From assembly GCA_049518775.1 (NCBI GenBank), contig JBEKRL010000014.1, forward strand, positions 1 to 31,478: a stretch of 31,478 bases of DNA, given 5' to 3'. The position numbers and the translations under genes are program-made. The notes beneath the pieces were generated by a model. The model had not been told where the DNA came from. It was given only the letters and a program-made list of their open reading frames with translations, and did no database searches. Below are positions 22,609-31,358 of the stretch, piece after piece. The stretch is from Bog-877 sp049518775. Lineage in GTDB: Bacteria > Chloroflexota > Dormibacteria > Aeolococcales > Bog-877. Position 1 is the stretch's first letter, and each line of letters begins with the position of its first letter.

Positions 22609-24146
22609 CCCAGCCACCGCCAACAGGCGGTAGGGCGCTCGCCGAGGTCATGGGCGAGCGCAGGCGGAAGGCCGAGCGGCTGAGGCAGTCGGGAATCCTT
22701 CCCTGGGGCACGGACTTCCAGCCCAGCCTCAGTAGCGCCGAGGCCGCTCGCCGGGCGCCCGCGGAGCCCGGCCAGCTGGGGGAGCACGCCAGCGTGGCCG
22801 GGAGGATCCTCCGACTGCGCTCCTCGGGGGGGATCGCCTTCGCCGACTGCAGCGACGAGAGCGGGAGCATCCAGCTGATGGCCGCCCGGGAGGACGGGGA
22901 CGGCACCCTGGTGGAGCAGATGGAGCAGCTCGACCACGGCGACATCGTGGGGGCCGAGGGGAGACTGACCCGCACCCGCCGCGGGGAGCCGTCAGTGCGT
23001 CTGGAGCGGCTCACCATCCTGGCCAAGGCGCTGCGTCCGCCTGCCGCCAAGCACCGGGGAGTGGTCGACGTCGAGCAGCGCTATCGACGCCGCTACCTGG
23101 ATCTGCTCTCCGATCCGTCCCGGCGGGAGATCTTCCGGCAGCGCACCGAGGTCATCCGGTCGCTGCGCCGGGTGCTCGATGGACGCGGCTTCATGGAGGT
23201 GGAGACCCCGATTCTCCAGCCGATCCCGGGTGGGGGCGAGGCGCGGCCGTTCGGCACCCACTACAACTCCCTCGACGCTGACTTCTATCTCCGGATCGCC
23301 CTCGAGCTTCACCTGAAGCGGCTCCTGGTGGCCGGCTTCGAGCGTGTCTATGAGATCGGCCGGACCTTTCGCAACGAGGGCCTCTCGCCTCGGCACAACC
23401 CCGAGTTCACCCTGCTGGAGGCCTACCAGGCCTACGGCAACCTCGACTCCATGCGCGAGCTCTGTCAGGCGCTGGTTCAAGCTGCGGCGGAGGTCACGCG
23501 GCCGGGTGCGGGGGTGCCGTCCCAACAGGTGGGGATCTCGCTCGATCCCCCCTACCCCTCCCGGTCCATGGTCGACCTGGTCAGGCAGCACACCGGGTTG
23601 GACCCGGATCGGCTCTGGGGTGACCCTGAGCGGTTCCGGCAGGAGGCTGCGCGGCTCCATGTCGAGCTCGCTGGCGAGCTCTCCTCGGGCCTGGTGCTGT
23701 TCGCTGTCCACGACCAGCTGGTGGTGCCTCAACTCTCGGGCCCGGTGTTTGTCACCGACTACCCGATCGAGGTCTCGCCTCTGGCCCGGGTGGGGCGGGA
23801 CCCCCGGTTCGTGGAGCGGTTCGAACTGGTGGTGGCGGGTCGGGAGCTGGCCAACGCCTTCTCCGAGCTCAACGACCCGCTGGAACAGCGACGGCGCATG
23901 GAGGAGCAGGCGCGGCTCCGGGCCGCCGGGGACGTCGAAGCCCATGCCTTCGACGAAGACTTCGTCCAGGCTCTTGAGCATGGGATGCCACCGGCCGGGG
24001 GGATCGGCATCGGAGTCGACCGGCTGGTGATGCTGGTGACAGGGGCCCAGAGCATCCGGGACGTGCTGCTCTTCCCGGCGCTGCGCCCGATCAGGGGCGG
24101 CGAGGCGCCTGACCCCCAGACCTGCTCCCCCACCCCGCCCGTCTAA
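22605..24146 (+). CDS. lysS: Lysyl-tRNA synthetase, class II
   Basis: Charges tRNA-Lys. The 513-residue protein has an N-terminal OB-fold anticodon-binding domain (about 60-150) and a class II catalytic core: motif 1 around FMEVETPILQPIPGGGEARPF, motif 2 FRNEGLSPRHNPEFTLLEAY and motif 3 GIGIGVDRLVM. GTG 22605 overlaps the greA stop by 4 nt. The greA-lysS order is a common housekeeping arrangement. Confidence 0.96.
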   Translation: MTQPPPTGGRALAEVMGERRRKAERLRQSGILPWGTDFQPSLSSAEAARRAPAEPGQLGEHASVAGRILRLRSSGGIAFADCSDESGSIQLMAAREDGDGTLVEQMEQLDHGDIVGAEGRLTRTRRGEPSVRLERLTILAKALRPPAAKHRGVVDVEQRYRRRYLDLLSDPSRREIFRQRTEVIRSLRRVLDGRGFMEVETPILQPIPGGGEARPFGTHYNSLDADFYLRIALELHLKRLLVAGFERVYEIGRTFRNEGLSPRHNPEFTLLEAYQAYGNLDSMRELCQALVQAAAEVTRPGAGVPSQQVGISLDPPYPSRSMVDLVRQHTGLDPDRLWGDPERFRQEAARLHVELAGELSSGLVLFAVHDQLVVPQLSGPVFVTDYPIEVSPLARVGRDPRFVERFELVVAGRELANAFSELNDPLEQRRRMEEQARLRAAGDVEAHAFDEDFVQALEHGMPPAGGIGIGVDRLVMLVTGAQSIRDVLLFPALRPIRGGEAPDPQTCSPTPPV

Positions 24147-24149
24147 CCT
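24144..24149 (+). promoter_or_regulatory. Possible -10 for a leaderless serS transcript
   Basis: TAACCT, beginning in the lysS stop codon, lies seven nucleotides before the serS ATG. No Shine-Dalgarno site is present there. The arrangement fits a leaderless start but could be chance. Confidence 0.3.
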
Positions 24150-24156
24150 TGGGCTG

Positions 24157-25410
24157 ATGCTGGCGCTCAACTTCATCCGCGAGAATCCGGAGCTCGTCCG
24201 GGACGGCGCCCGGCGCAAGGGCGAGCCGGCCCCGGTGGACGAGATCCTCGAGCTTGACCGGGAGCACCGCCGGCTCCTGGGGGAGGAGGAGGCTGCCCGG
24301 GGCGAGATGAACGCCCGCTCAGCCACGCGAGATTCTCGGGAGTCGGCCCGGGCGCGGGCGGAGCTGGGCCGTCTCAAGGTGACGATCCAGGAGCTGCAGC
24401 AGCGGCGCAAGCTGGTTCAGGTGCAGCTGGAGCAGCAGCTCCTGCTGGTGCCCAATCTGCCCCACGTCTCGGTCCCCGACGGCGCCTCGGACGAGGAGAA
24501 CGTGGTGGTGCGGAGCTGGGGCGAGCCACCTCGGTTCGACTTTATCCCCAGGACCCACTACGACCTGGGCGAGGCCCTGGGGATCTTTGACTTCGAGCGT
24601 GCCGTCAAGATCGCCGGCAGCCGCTTCGCCGTGCTCAGAGGAGCGGGCGCCAGGCTGGAACGGGCGCTCAGCTGGCTGATGCTGGACCTCGCCACCAAGG
24701 AGCACGGCTACACCGAGGTCTCGCCCCCCTACCTGGTCAGCCGGGACTGCATGATCGGCACCGGCAACCTGCCCAAGTTCGAGGAAGACGCGTTCCACGT
24801 GGTTGAGGGTGACCGTTTCCTCATCCCGACCGCCGAGGTGCCGGTGACCAACCTCTACCGGGACGAGATCCTCGCCGCCGAACAGCTCCCCATCCGGCAC
24901 GTGGCCTTCACCCCCTGCTGGCGGAGTGAGGCGGGGGCACCGGGGAAGGACACTCGGGGCTACCTCCGGCTGCACCAGTTCTCCAAGGTGGAGCTGGTGA
25001 AGTTCGTCAGGCCCGAGGGTTCGCTGGAGGAGCTGGAATCGCTGGTCGCCGATGCCGAGTCGGTGCTCCAGGCCCTGGGGCTGCCCTACCGGGTCCGCCT
25101 GATGTGCGCCGGGGACATGGGCTTCGCCCAGTGGAAGAAGTACGACCTGGACGCCTGGGCGCCGGGCCTCGGCCGCTTCCTCGAGGTCTCCTCATGCTCG
25201 GTATTCGGAGACTTCCAGGCCCGCCGGGCGGGGATCCGCTTCCGGGCCGGCCAGGCCAAGCCGGAGTTCGTTCACACCCTCAACGGCAGTGCTCTGGCGC
25301 TGCCCCGAACCTTCGACTGCCTCCTCGAGACCTACCAGACGGAACGCGGCACCGTAGAACTTCCCAAGGTGCTCTGGCCTTACCTCGGAGGGTTGACCGA
25401 GATCTCCTGA
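24157..25410 (+). CDS. serS: Seryl-tRNA synthetase
   Basis: Charges tRNA-Ser (and selenocysteine tRNA if present). The 417-residue protein has the N-terminal tRNA-binding coiled-coil arm (about 30-100), motif 2 FTPCWRSEAGAPGKDTRGYL and motif 3 NGSALALPRTFDCLLETYQ. ATG 24157 is ten nucleotides after the lysS stop, without a ribosome-binding site. A tRNA-Ser gene lies 3.7 kb downstream. Confidence 0.96.
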   Translation: MLALNFIRENPELVRDGARRKGEPAPVDEILELDREHRRLLGEEEAARGEMNARSATRDSRESARARAELGRLKVTIQELQQRRKLVQVQLEQQLLLVPNLPHVSVPDGASDEENVVVRSWGEPPRFDFIPRTHYDLGEALGIFDFERAVKIAGSRFAVLRGAGARLERALSWLMLDLATKEHGYTEVSPPYLVSRDCMIGTGNLPKFEEDAFHVVEGDRFLIPTAEVPVTNLYRDEILAAEQLPIRHVAFTPCWRSEAGAPGKDTRGYLRLHQFSKVELVKFVRPEGSLEELESLVADAESVLQALGLPYRVRLMCAGDMGFAQWKKYDLDAWAPGLGRFLEVSSCSVFGDFQARRAGIRFRAGQAKPEFVHTLNGSALALPRTFDCLLETYQTERGTVELPKVLWPYLGGLTEIS

Positions 25411-25487
25411 GCGCCCGACGCTCGACGAGGGGAGTCGCCGGGTGGCACGGGGAGTGACGGTGTCTCAGCCCGACTCGGAGCGGGGGG

Positions 25488-26756
25488 ATGTCAGGAGCTG
25501 AGCTGCGCCCTCGTCGCGCGGGAGCGATCCTGGCCGAGACCCGCTTTCTGGTCTTCGCCGCTGGCCAGGGGGTCTCGGCGATAGGGGACGGCGTCTATCT
25601 GGTGGCGCTGGCCTGGACCGCCCTCAACCTTACCCACTCGGCCGTCTACCTGGGCCTGCTGCTGACCACCAGCGCCCTGCCGCGGGCCATCCTGATGCTG
25701 GCCGGGGGGGTCTTGGTGGATCGCTGGGGGGCCCGCCGGGTGATCTTGGGCAGCGACCTCAGCCGGGCCGTGCTGGTCTCTGGACTGGCCGCGCTGCTGC
25801 TGCTGGGCCACAGTTCCATCGCCGCCCTCTTCGTCGTCGCGGGGGCCTTCGGGGTCTTCGACGCCCTCTTCTACCCGGCCACCACCGCGATCGTCCCGGT
25901 GCTGGTCAGCCCGGAGCAGCTCTCCGCTGCCAACGGGGTCTGGCAGGTGGTTGTGCAGGGGTCGGTGATGGTCGGTCCGCCGCTGGGCGGGGCGATCGTG
26001 GGCCTGTTCGGTCCCGGCCTAGCGTTCGCCACCGACGGAGCGAGCTTTCTGGTGGCGTTCGGCGCTCTGCTGGCGATTCGCGCCGGCCTGCTGTCCTCCC
26101 CGGCAGTCGGCCAAGCCCTTGCCCCGGGGACGAGCAGTTTCCGCAGCGAGCTGGCGTCGGGTATCCGGGCAGCCCTGGCCGACCCGTTCCTGCGGGCCCT
26201 GCTCCCTCTGGTGGCAGCGATCAACCTGGCGGTCGGCGGTCCCCTCGATGTCGGGTTTCCCCTCCTCGCTCGGGCCCAGCACTGGGGCGTGGGAGGCTAC
26301 GGGCTGCTCTTCGGCGGCCTCGGAGCGGGGCTGCTGCTGGGAGGGCTGGCGATGGGTGCCGGCCTGAGGTTTCCCCGCCCAGGCGTCAGCGTGGTGGGAA
26401 TGGCCGCGGCCGGCGGGCTCCTGATGGCGCCTTTGGGGGTGACTCGGTCGCTCGGGCTGGCGGTGGTCATCTCTGGCGTCATCGGTGGCCTCGCCGCCGT
26501 CGCCAACGTCTCCATCATTACCCTGATTCAGGCCAAGGCCCCGCCGCACCTGCTGGGCCGGCTCTCCAGCGTCCTGATGTTCTCCAGCGTGAGCCTGACG
26601 CCGGCCTCGTATGCCATCTCCGGCGGTGTGGCGCGGGCCATCGGGGTCGGCGGGCTGTTCCTGGCCGGGGCGGCCCTGCTGGTGGCGGTGGCCGTGGTGG
26701 CCCTGGTCTCGCCTGCCATCCGAGGCGAGCGGACCGCAGGTCCCATCTCAGAATGA
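25488..26756 (+). CDS. MFS transporter (MFS_3/EntS-like)
   Basis: Inner-membrane major facilitator of 422 residues with about twelve hydrophobic segments. Cytoplasmic loop 2-3 carries GGVLVDRWGARRVILGSDLSRA, the typical motif A region (G-x-x-x-D-R-x-G-x-R-R). The closest group in style is the transmembrane secretion effector/EntS type of efflux proteins; the substrate cannot be deduced. ATG 25488 has GGAG seven nucleotides upstream. A G+C-rich imperfect hairpin follows the stop (about 26764-26802) but has no U-tract. Confidence 0.9.
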   Translation: MSGAELRPRRAGAILAETRFLVFAAGQGVSAIGDGVYLVALAWTALNLTHSAVYLGLLLTTSALPRAILMLAGGVLVDRWGARRVILGSDLSRAVLVSGLAALLLLGHSSIAALFVVAGAFGVFDALFYPATTAIVPVLVSPEQLSAANGVWQVVVQGSVMVGPPLGGAIVGLFGPGLAFATDGASFLVAFGALLAIRAGLLSSPAVGQALAPGTSSFRSELASGIRAALADPFLRALLPLVAAINLAVGGPLDVGFPLLARAQHWGVGGYGLLFGGLGAGLLLGGLAMGAGLRFPRPGVSVVGMAAAGGLLMAPLGVTRSLGLAVVISGVIGGLAAVANVSIITLIQAKAPPHLLGRLSSVLMFSSVSLTPASYAISGGVARAIGVGGLFLAGAALLVAVAVVALVSPAIRGERTAGPISE

Positions 26757-26876
26757 GGGGCCCGGTCCCGCTCCACCGGACCTGCCGCCGGAAGCGGGAG
26801 CCGGCCTGATCCGCGGCCGCCGGGAGAACCAGCCGGGGCTGAGACAATGTGCCCTCGTGAGGGGGTTCCGATAGCG

Positions 26877-27167
26877 ATGACGGCGACGAGGACATTCCGG
26901 CTGGTGGCGGAGGTCAGCAGCGATGACCCGAGCCGGCTGAGAGCTGTGCTGGAGGAGTTCATCGGTGGCCCGGTGCTGCCGGAGCCCCGTGGCTATCGAG
27001 TGGAGGGGACCGTGCTCGGCGACAGTGCCCGCGACCTCAACCGGCAGCTGCTCACAGCCCTGCGCAGGGTGGAGCGCCGCACCCGACTGCGCTCTGCGTG
27101 GACCGCCGATGGGGTGACGGAGCGTTTCTTCGACTACGCCTCCAGGGGGTCCCGCCCGGCCGATTGA
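26877..27167 (+). CDS. Small protein of unknown function
   Basis: A 96-residue protein from ATG 26877, which has GAGGGGG upstream but rather far; ATG 26847, in frame, would add ten residues. Sequence alternates strands and helices (FRLVAEVSSDDPSRLRAVLEEF, GYRVEGTVLGDSARDLNRQL, ALRRVERRTRLRSAW), resembling a small alpha/beta ferredoxin-like fold. No family is recognised. It sits between the MFS and SPFH genes on the same strand, 120 nt after the MFS stop. Confidence 0.65.
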   Translation: MTATRTFRLVAEVSSDDPSRLRAVLEEFIGGPVLPEPRGYRVEGTVLGDSARDLNRQLLTALRRVERRTRLRSAWTADGVTERFFDYASRGSRPAD

Positions 27168-27322
27168 TTCCCGGGCCGGGCCCGGTGAGCGGGGCTGGCG
27201 ACCTCACCAGGCTTGGCAAGGCGCACTCACCGAGTGCCTCCGCCCAGGGTGCAGGCTCAGCCTGACGAGTCGGTGCTGGACTGTGGAATCGTCACTCGCC
27301 GGCGCTCCGCTTCCGGGTCTGC

Positions 27323-27328
27323 TACCGT
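27323..27328 (+). promoter_or_regulatory. Possible -10 for a leaderless SPFH transcript
   Basis: TACCGT lies eight nucleotides before the GTG start at 27337 and no ribosome-binding site intervenes. The 169-nt gap before the gene also holds a small GCACTC-ACC-GAGTGC hairpin (27223-27237). Confidence 0.3.
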
Positions 27329-27336
27329 GACTTCCC

Positions 27337-28386
27337 GTGGGAGCATTGCTAGCGCTGGTAGTAATCGTGCTGGTGGTGCTGGGCCTGGCCCGGGCTACCA
27401 TCCGGGTGGTCCAGCAGGGACAGAAGGGGGTCGTGAAGCGGCTGGGCCGTTTCCACGTGACCCACAATCCAGGGCTGGTGTTCATGCTCCCGATCATGGA
27501 CAGCATGATCCGCGTCGACATGCGTGAGGTGCCCCGCCGCGGTGACAAGCAGGACGTGATCACCAAGGACAACGTCGCGGTGGGGGTGAGCGCCACCATC
27601 TTCCACCAGGTGATCGACGTCAACAAGGCCCTCTTCGAGGTCCAGGACTATCAGGTGGCCATCGATCAGATCAGCCGCACCGCGCTGCGAGCCGTCTTCG
27701 GAACGATGAGCTTGGACGAAGCACTCTCGGAGCGGCAGCGGATCAACGCCGACCTGGCAGCTCACATCGCTGACGCCACTGAGAAGTGGGGGGTGAGGGT
27801 CAACCGGATCGAGGTTCTGGACATCATCCCGCCGACCAACATCCTGCGGGCGATGGAGGAGCAGAAGGAGGCCGACCAGCACAAGCGCTCGGTGATCCTC
27901 CAGTCTGAAGGCGACAAGCAGGCGGCCATCAACCAGGCCGAGGGCGAGGCTCAGGCCAACATCACCAGGGCCACCGCGCAGCGGCAGGCGACGGTCCTGG
28001 CCGCTGAGGGTCGCAAGCAGGCCCAGATTCTGGAGGCCGAGGGCAACCAGGAGGCCCAGAGGCTCGACGCCCTGGGTGAGGCCGCTGCCATCGGGGCCGT
28101 CTTCGATGCCATCCACCAGGGCCAGGCGACCCCGGACGTCCTCGCCTTCTGGCAGCTCAAGAACTTGGCCAGGCTGGCCGAAAGCTCCAACTCCAAGTTG
28201 GTGGTCCCGGCCGACTTCGCCGGACTGATGGGCGCCGCCAAGGCGCTCGTGATGGCGACCGAGTCGGACCCCGACCCCAGCTCCGCTCCCGGCGTCGCCA
28301 AGGACAAAGCGGTGCCGGCGGCACCGGCGCAGCCGACCCCGACCCGGGCGGTGCCCGGTGGGGTCAGACGCGCCAGGAGCCGGTAG
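27337..28386 (+). CDS. SPFH/stomatin-like membrane protein
   Basis: Band 7 protein of 349 residues, anchored by an N-terminal membrane segment (about residues 3-20, LLALVVIVLVVLGLA). The SPFH domain (VVQQGQKGVVKRLGRF, then VGVSATIFHQVIDV and SRTALRAVFGTMSLDEAL) is followed by a long Ala/Glu/Gln coiled coil (about 180-250) and a Pro-rich tail. Such proteins assemble into large oligomers that organise membrane domains or control proteases such as FtsH. The gene after it encodes an NfeD-type domain, the classic partner of stomatin-like proteins. GTG 27337 lacks a ribosome-binding site. Confidence 0.93.
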   Translation: MGALLALVVIVLVVLGLARATIRVVQQGQKGVVKRLGRFHVTHNPGLVFMLPIMDSMIRVDMREVPRRGDKQDVITKDNVAVGVSATIFHQVIDVNKALFEVQDYQVAIDQISRTALRAVFGTMSLDEALSERQRINADLAAHIADATEKWGVRVNRIEVLDIIPPTNILRAMEEQKEADQHKRSVILQSEGDKQAAINQAEGEAQANITRATAQRQATVLAAEGRKQAQILEAEGNQEAQRLDALGEAAAIGAVFDAIHQGQATPDVLAFWQLKNLARLAESSNSKLVVPADFAGLMGAAKALVMATESDPDPSSAPGVAKDKAVPAAPAQPTPTRAVPGGVRRARSR

Positions 28387-28427
28387 GCGCGGGGCGGTCG
28401 ACTCAAGGTCCGGGGTGAGGGCCGGCC

Positions 28428-28634
28428 GTGATCAATGGCATCGAGGGCATGGTGGGTGAGGAGGCCGTGGTCTCCGTCGCCATACCGGGCAGGATCCACC
28501 TGGGTGCGGTCCGGGCCCGCGGCGAGGAGTGGCCCGCGCTCAGCGCCGCCGGTGACCCGATCCCCGCGGGCGTGATCGTGCTGGTCCTGGAGGTGCGGGG
28601 AGGCCACCTGATAGTCACCCCGAGCGAGGCTTAG
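28428..28634 (+). CDS. NfeD C-terminal (OB-fold) domain protein
   Basis: A 68-residue protein corresponding to only the soluble OB-fold domain of NfeD: GMVGEEAVVSVAIPGRIHLG, then ARGEEWPALSAAGDPIPAG and a final strand VRGGHLIVTP. No membrane segments or protease domain are present, unlike full-length NfeD. GTG 28428 has GGTGAGGG six nucleotides upstream. The position 41 nt after the SPFH gene supports a functional pair, with the OB domain binding the stomatin oligomer (known for the family, inferred here). Confidence 0.83.
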   Translation: MINGIEGMVGEEAVVSVAIPGRIHLGAVRARGEEWPALSAAGDPIPAGVIVLVLEVRGGHLIVTPSEA

Positions 28635-28820
28635 GGCCCCAGAGGGAACCGGGTCGGCTGTGGCGGCGTTCGGGCAGGCTGCAGAGCAAGAGGCCGCTGG
28701 CTTGTGCTGGTTCCAGGGCCGTGGCTGGGATCCAGGGGCGGGCCCGGTGGAGGGCCGATAGTCCCGGTTGGTGGGGAACAATGACGGCACGGCCGGCGCC
28801 GGCGAGCCGGGGTGGCGCCA

Positions 28821-28842
28821 GCTGCCACGAAGAGGTGGCAGC
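28821..28842 (+). terminator. Hairpin after the SPFH-NfeD pair
   Basis: A perfect 8-bp stem GCTGCCAC / GTGGCAGC with a six-base loop, about 190 nt after the NfeD gene. It has no U-tract, so a terminator role is only possible. The rest of 28635-29086 shows no gene I can support. Confidence 0.3.
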
Positions 28843-29086
28843 CCTAGGCGCTCTCCGAGGCCAGTTGCCTGCCAGCGGATCCTCACCGGTCCGGCCCAAC
28901 AGCCGCTGTCGCCCTGACGGTAGATCGCTATTCTCATCTGGCCGTGGCGACGTACCAGGAGGAGGCCACTGTCGGCGATGAGGCCCTAGAGGAGGCGACT
29001 CCGCCTTGCCTCCGGTCCGCTGCCAGGCCTGCTTCTGTGGGCCAAAAGGCCCGCGGACCAGGACCATTGATCTCGGCGCCACTCTC

Positions 29087-29176
29087 GGAGGGATGGCAGA
29101 GCGGTTGATTGCGGCGGTCTTGAAAACCGCTGGGGCCGCAAGGCTCTCGGGGGTTCGAATCCCTCTCCCTCCGCCA
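29087..29176 (+). tRNA. tRNA-Ser (anticodon TGA)
   Basis: The acceptor stem GGAGGGA (29087-29093) pairs with TCCCTCC (29166-29172), followed by discriminator G and an encoded CCA. The anticodon stem GCGGT/ACCGC encloses the loop CTTGAAA with anticodon TGA. A long variable arm (class II tRNA) and the T-loop TTCGAAT are present. It lies at the left edge of the accessory DNA at the end of the window. No copy of its 3' end, as left by a tRNA-targeting integrase, is seen further right. Confidence 0.97.
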
Positions 29177-29238
29177 TTTGGAGGGGGTATAGCGTAGAGC
29201 ACGGAAGTAGCACACTCTGGTCACCCACGTGGGCCGGG

Positions 29239-29537
29239 TCACCCCACCAACCGCCGCTTGGCTGAGAGGTGGTCCCTACCGTCACGCAGCCTGACGGTCG
29301 CGAGGGCCATCGCCACCACCCGCTCCTCCGGCCAGGGCGCCAGCTGGTTGGGTATCCGCGGTCGGCGCCGCTCCTTCCCCTCAGGATCTCCAGCCCCTGG
29401 CGCTCCACCAGCGGCCCCTAGCGGTAGTACCAGGAGCGGTGGTGCCACAACTCCCGGCACGCTCTCGCCACCCCAACCTCGCGGGCCCTGGTGAAGAGCC
29501 GCTTCCGATGGCGGAAGATCAGGCCATCACTAGTCAC
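29239..29537 (-). pseudogene. IS481-like transposase N-terminal remnant
   Basis: From GTG 29537 (GGAGGGG upstream) the minus strand encodes an HTH-like start, LIFRHRKRLFTRAREVGVAR and ACRELWHHRSWYYR, then an in-frame TAG. After the stop the frame resumes with GLEILRG, and after a frameshift the text RRPRIPNQLAPWPEERVVAM appears. These blocks are typical of the N-terminal part of IS481-type transposases, as I recall them. The DDE catalytic domain is missing. A sequence around 29633-29660 (TGTGAGCCGTTCACCC...) might be part of its terminal repeat; I cannot verify that. Confidence 0.55.
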
Positions 29538-29717
29538 GGCGGTCCCCTCCTTCAGGACTTGAACACCCGAAGGATGGGCCGCCGTCCCTTTCCCTGCGAA
29601 CCCCCTCAGCGGCGCACGCGTCTACAGAGCTTGTGAGCCGTTCACCCTAAAGGTCTCTCACTGGCACTGGCCACTGACATTCCCAACTTCCCCTGAGGAG
29701 TCGAGCCGCCATCGTCG

Positions 29718-30983
29718 TCAAGCGCCATCCGCTAGTGCGTCTGCCCAGGTGTAGGAATATGGCTGAGGGTTACTGGTGGCTATAAAGATCACGGAGCAAG
29801 ATAGAGTTGGATAACCATTATAGCTCCAAGGAACGCAAGCCGCACCCATTTGAATCGTGTAGCCGGTGTAGTCGCTCGTATTCCATTGCATTAGGATGTT
29901 CTCACGGTGACCCCAGCATCCACTGGTATTGCCAGGTACAGCATTGCCGCCGGCGACGTTGATCTCCGTGGCGTAACGATCGTTATACATGTATTGGAAG
30001 TCATCGTAGACGGTATTGCCGCCACCGGCCCAATTAGAAGCAAAAGAGTCGTTGGAATTGGGGTCGTTCGGGTCTGTGGCAGCTGTTGCGCCCTGATTGG
30101 CATAGCTGTCGGCCTGTGCGGTCAACCCTCAAATCGGCGGCAAATCCCGTAGTACGCGCTCCTCGTTGACTAGGATGAATTGCTGCTGGTCATAGGGTAG
30201 ACTCCAAAAGTTAGTGGGGAGTGTCATAGTGGATAGTCCCTCTGCCACTTCAGCGTTGTCAACGGCAATGATTGAGTCGGTTTCACATTCACTTGAAGTC
30301 CAACCATAATAATCGCAGTATTTGTAGGTTGCGGTGTCTAATGCTGAGTCATTGTTGGCTGGATTACCGACATCGAAGGGAGTGGGCGTGGGGGCGGCTT
30401 GAGGTGTCCGACGGACAATCGTAAACGTAAACATAGGCGAAGTTACAACACGCCTACTCCCGACCACGCGTAGCTGTGCTACATAAGAATAAGTGCCCGC
30501 AGACAATCCTTGGGTATTCTCCTCCCAGGTCACATATACATTGTTGAGATTGTCGGGCGTGCCCCAATCCGTTCCCGACTGATAGGTGGGATTACTCCCC
30601 GTCTGCAATATCCGCACATAGGCGTTCACATCACATCCAGTTACCACCTTATATTTGAATTGCATGCCAGCATAAAGCGGTGAAGGCACGTTAGCTGTCA
30701 GCTGCAGCGCCCCGCAACCAGTCGACTGTGTAGTCTGACTAGCATAAACTACTACACTGGCCATGCCAGCCAGCAGCGCCAAGCTAACTACAGCAGCCCA
30801 AATCTGGGCAGTGCGCGACCAGCGCGGCGGTGACCTGGGCGGCTGGCTATCACTCGACGCGGTGATCGGCGCCTCTACAACTAAGGCCGACGTGGCAGTG
30901 GCTGGAGCATCCACAATGTCCTCGGCCTGCCCGTCACCCGAGATAGAGGGACTTGGAGTCTCCGTGGGCTGACTCACTGTCAT
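29718..30983 (-). pseudogene. Membrane-anchored CAP-domain protein with in-frame TGA
   Basis: One reading frame from ATG 30983 encodes a Ser/Thr/Pro-rich cytoplasmic part, a membrane segment (about 61-80, IWAAVVSLALLAGMASVVVY), an Ig-like beta domain (about 90-195), a Pro-rich linker and a CAP/SCP domain (NEERVLRDLPPI ... HRENILMQW) that is normally extracellular. The frame is broken by a single TGA at 30131-30129 (codon 285), inside the CAP domain, and continues without frame change (GLTAQADSYANQG) for 135 residues. Unless the stop is read through or is an error, the product lacks most of its CAP domain. Base composition is distinctly richer in A/T than in neighbours, suggesting transfer. 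No good ribosome-binding site is seen. Confidence 0.72.
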
Positions 30984-31051
30984 CGCCGGGGACGAGCCCT
31001 TGTCAATAGTTGTGGAAACTTCCTCCAGGCGAATGACGCGTTCGGGGTGAG

Positions 31052-31358
31052 TTACGCGGCCTGATCCTCCTGTGCGGGCTGGACGAGGTGGAGCCTCCCG
31101 TCGACGAAGCGGCGGCCGCCGAGCAGCAGGGTGAGCTGGTTGGGAGCGTCGATGGTCCGCCAGTTGGTCGACAGCCGGCAGACGAGCTTGAAGACCAGGT
31201 AGAGCGCGTTCTCGCGGACGCGCATCCGCTTGGTCCCGTTGGTGCGCAGCTTCACGCCGTCGAACACGGACTCGATCGGGTTGGACGTCTTCAGATGCTG
31301 CCAGTGCTCCTGGGGGAAGTCGTAGAAGGCGACCATGGCCTCCCAGTCGCGCTCCAGG
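31052..31358 (-). mobile_element. IS256-family transposase, C-terminal fragment
   Basis: The minus strand encodes the tail of a Mutator/IS256-type transposase: LERDWEAMVAFYDFPQEHW, TSNPIESVFDGVKLRT, then VFKLVCRLSTNWRTI and GGRRFVDG before the stop at 31052. The TNPIES block is the family's conserved C-terminal region. The N-terminal three quarters, with the first catalytic aspartates, are missing because another element begins at 31359. Non-functional as it stands. Confidence 0.75.

Noticed and set aside
29087..29640. Integrated prophage or ICE attachment at tRNA-Ser
   Set aside because: No integrase, no phage genes and no repeat of the tRNA 3' end were found within the window.
30129..30131. 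Selenocysteine or reassigned TGA
   Set aside because: CAP-domain proteins are not known selenoproteins, I see no SECIS-like stem directly after the codon, and TGA acts as a normal stop in most genes of the window.
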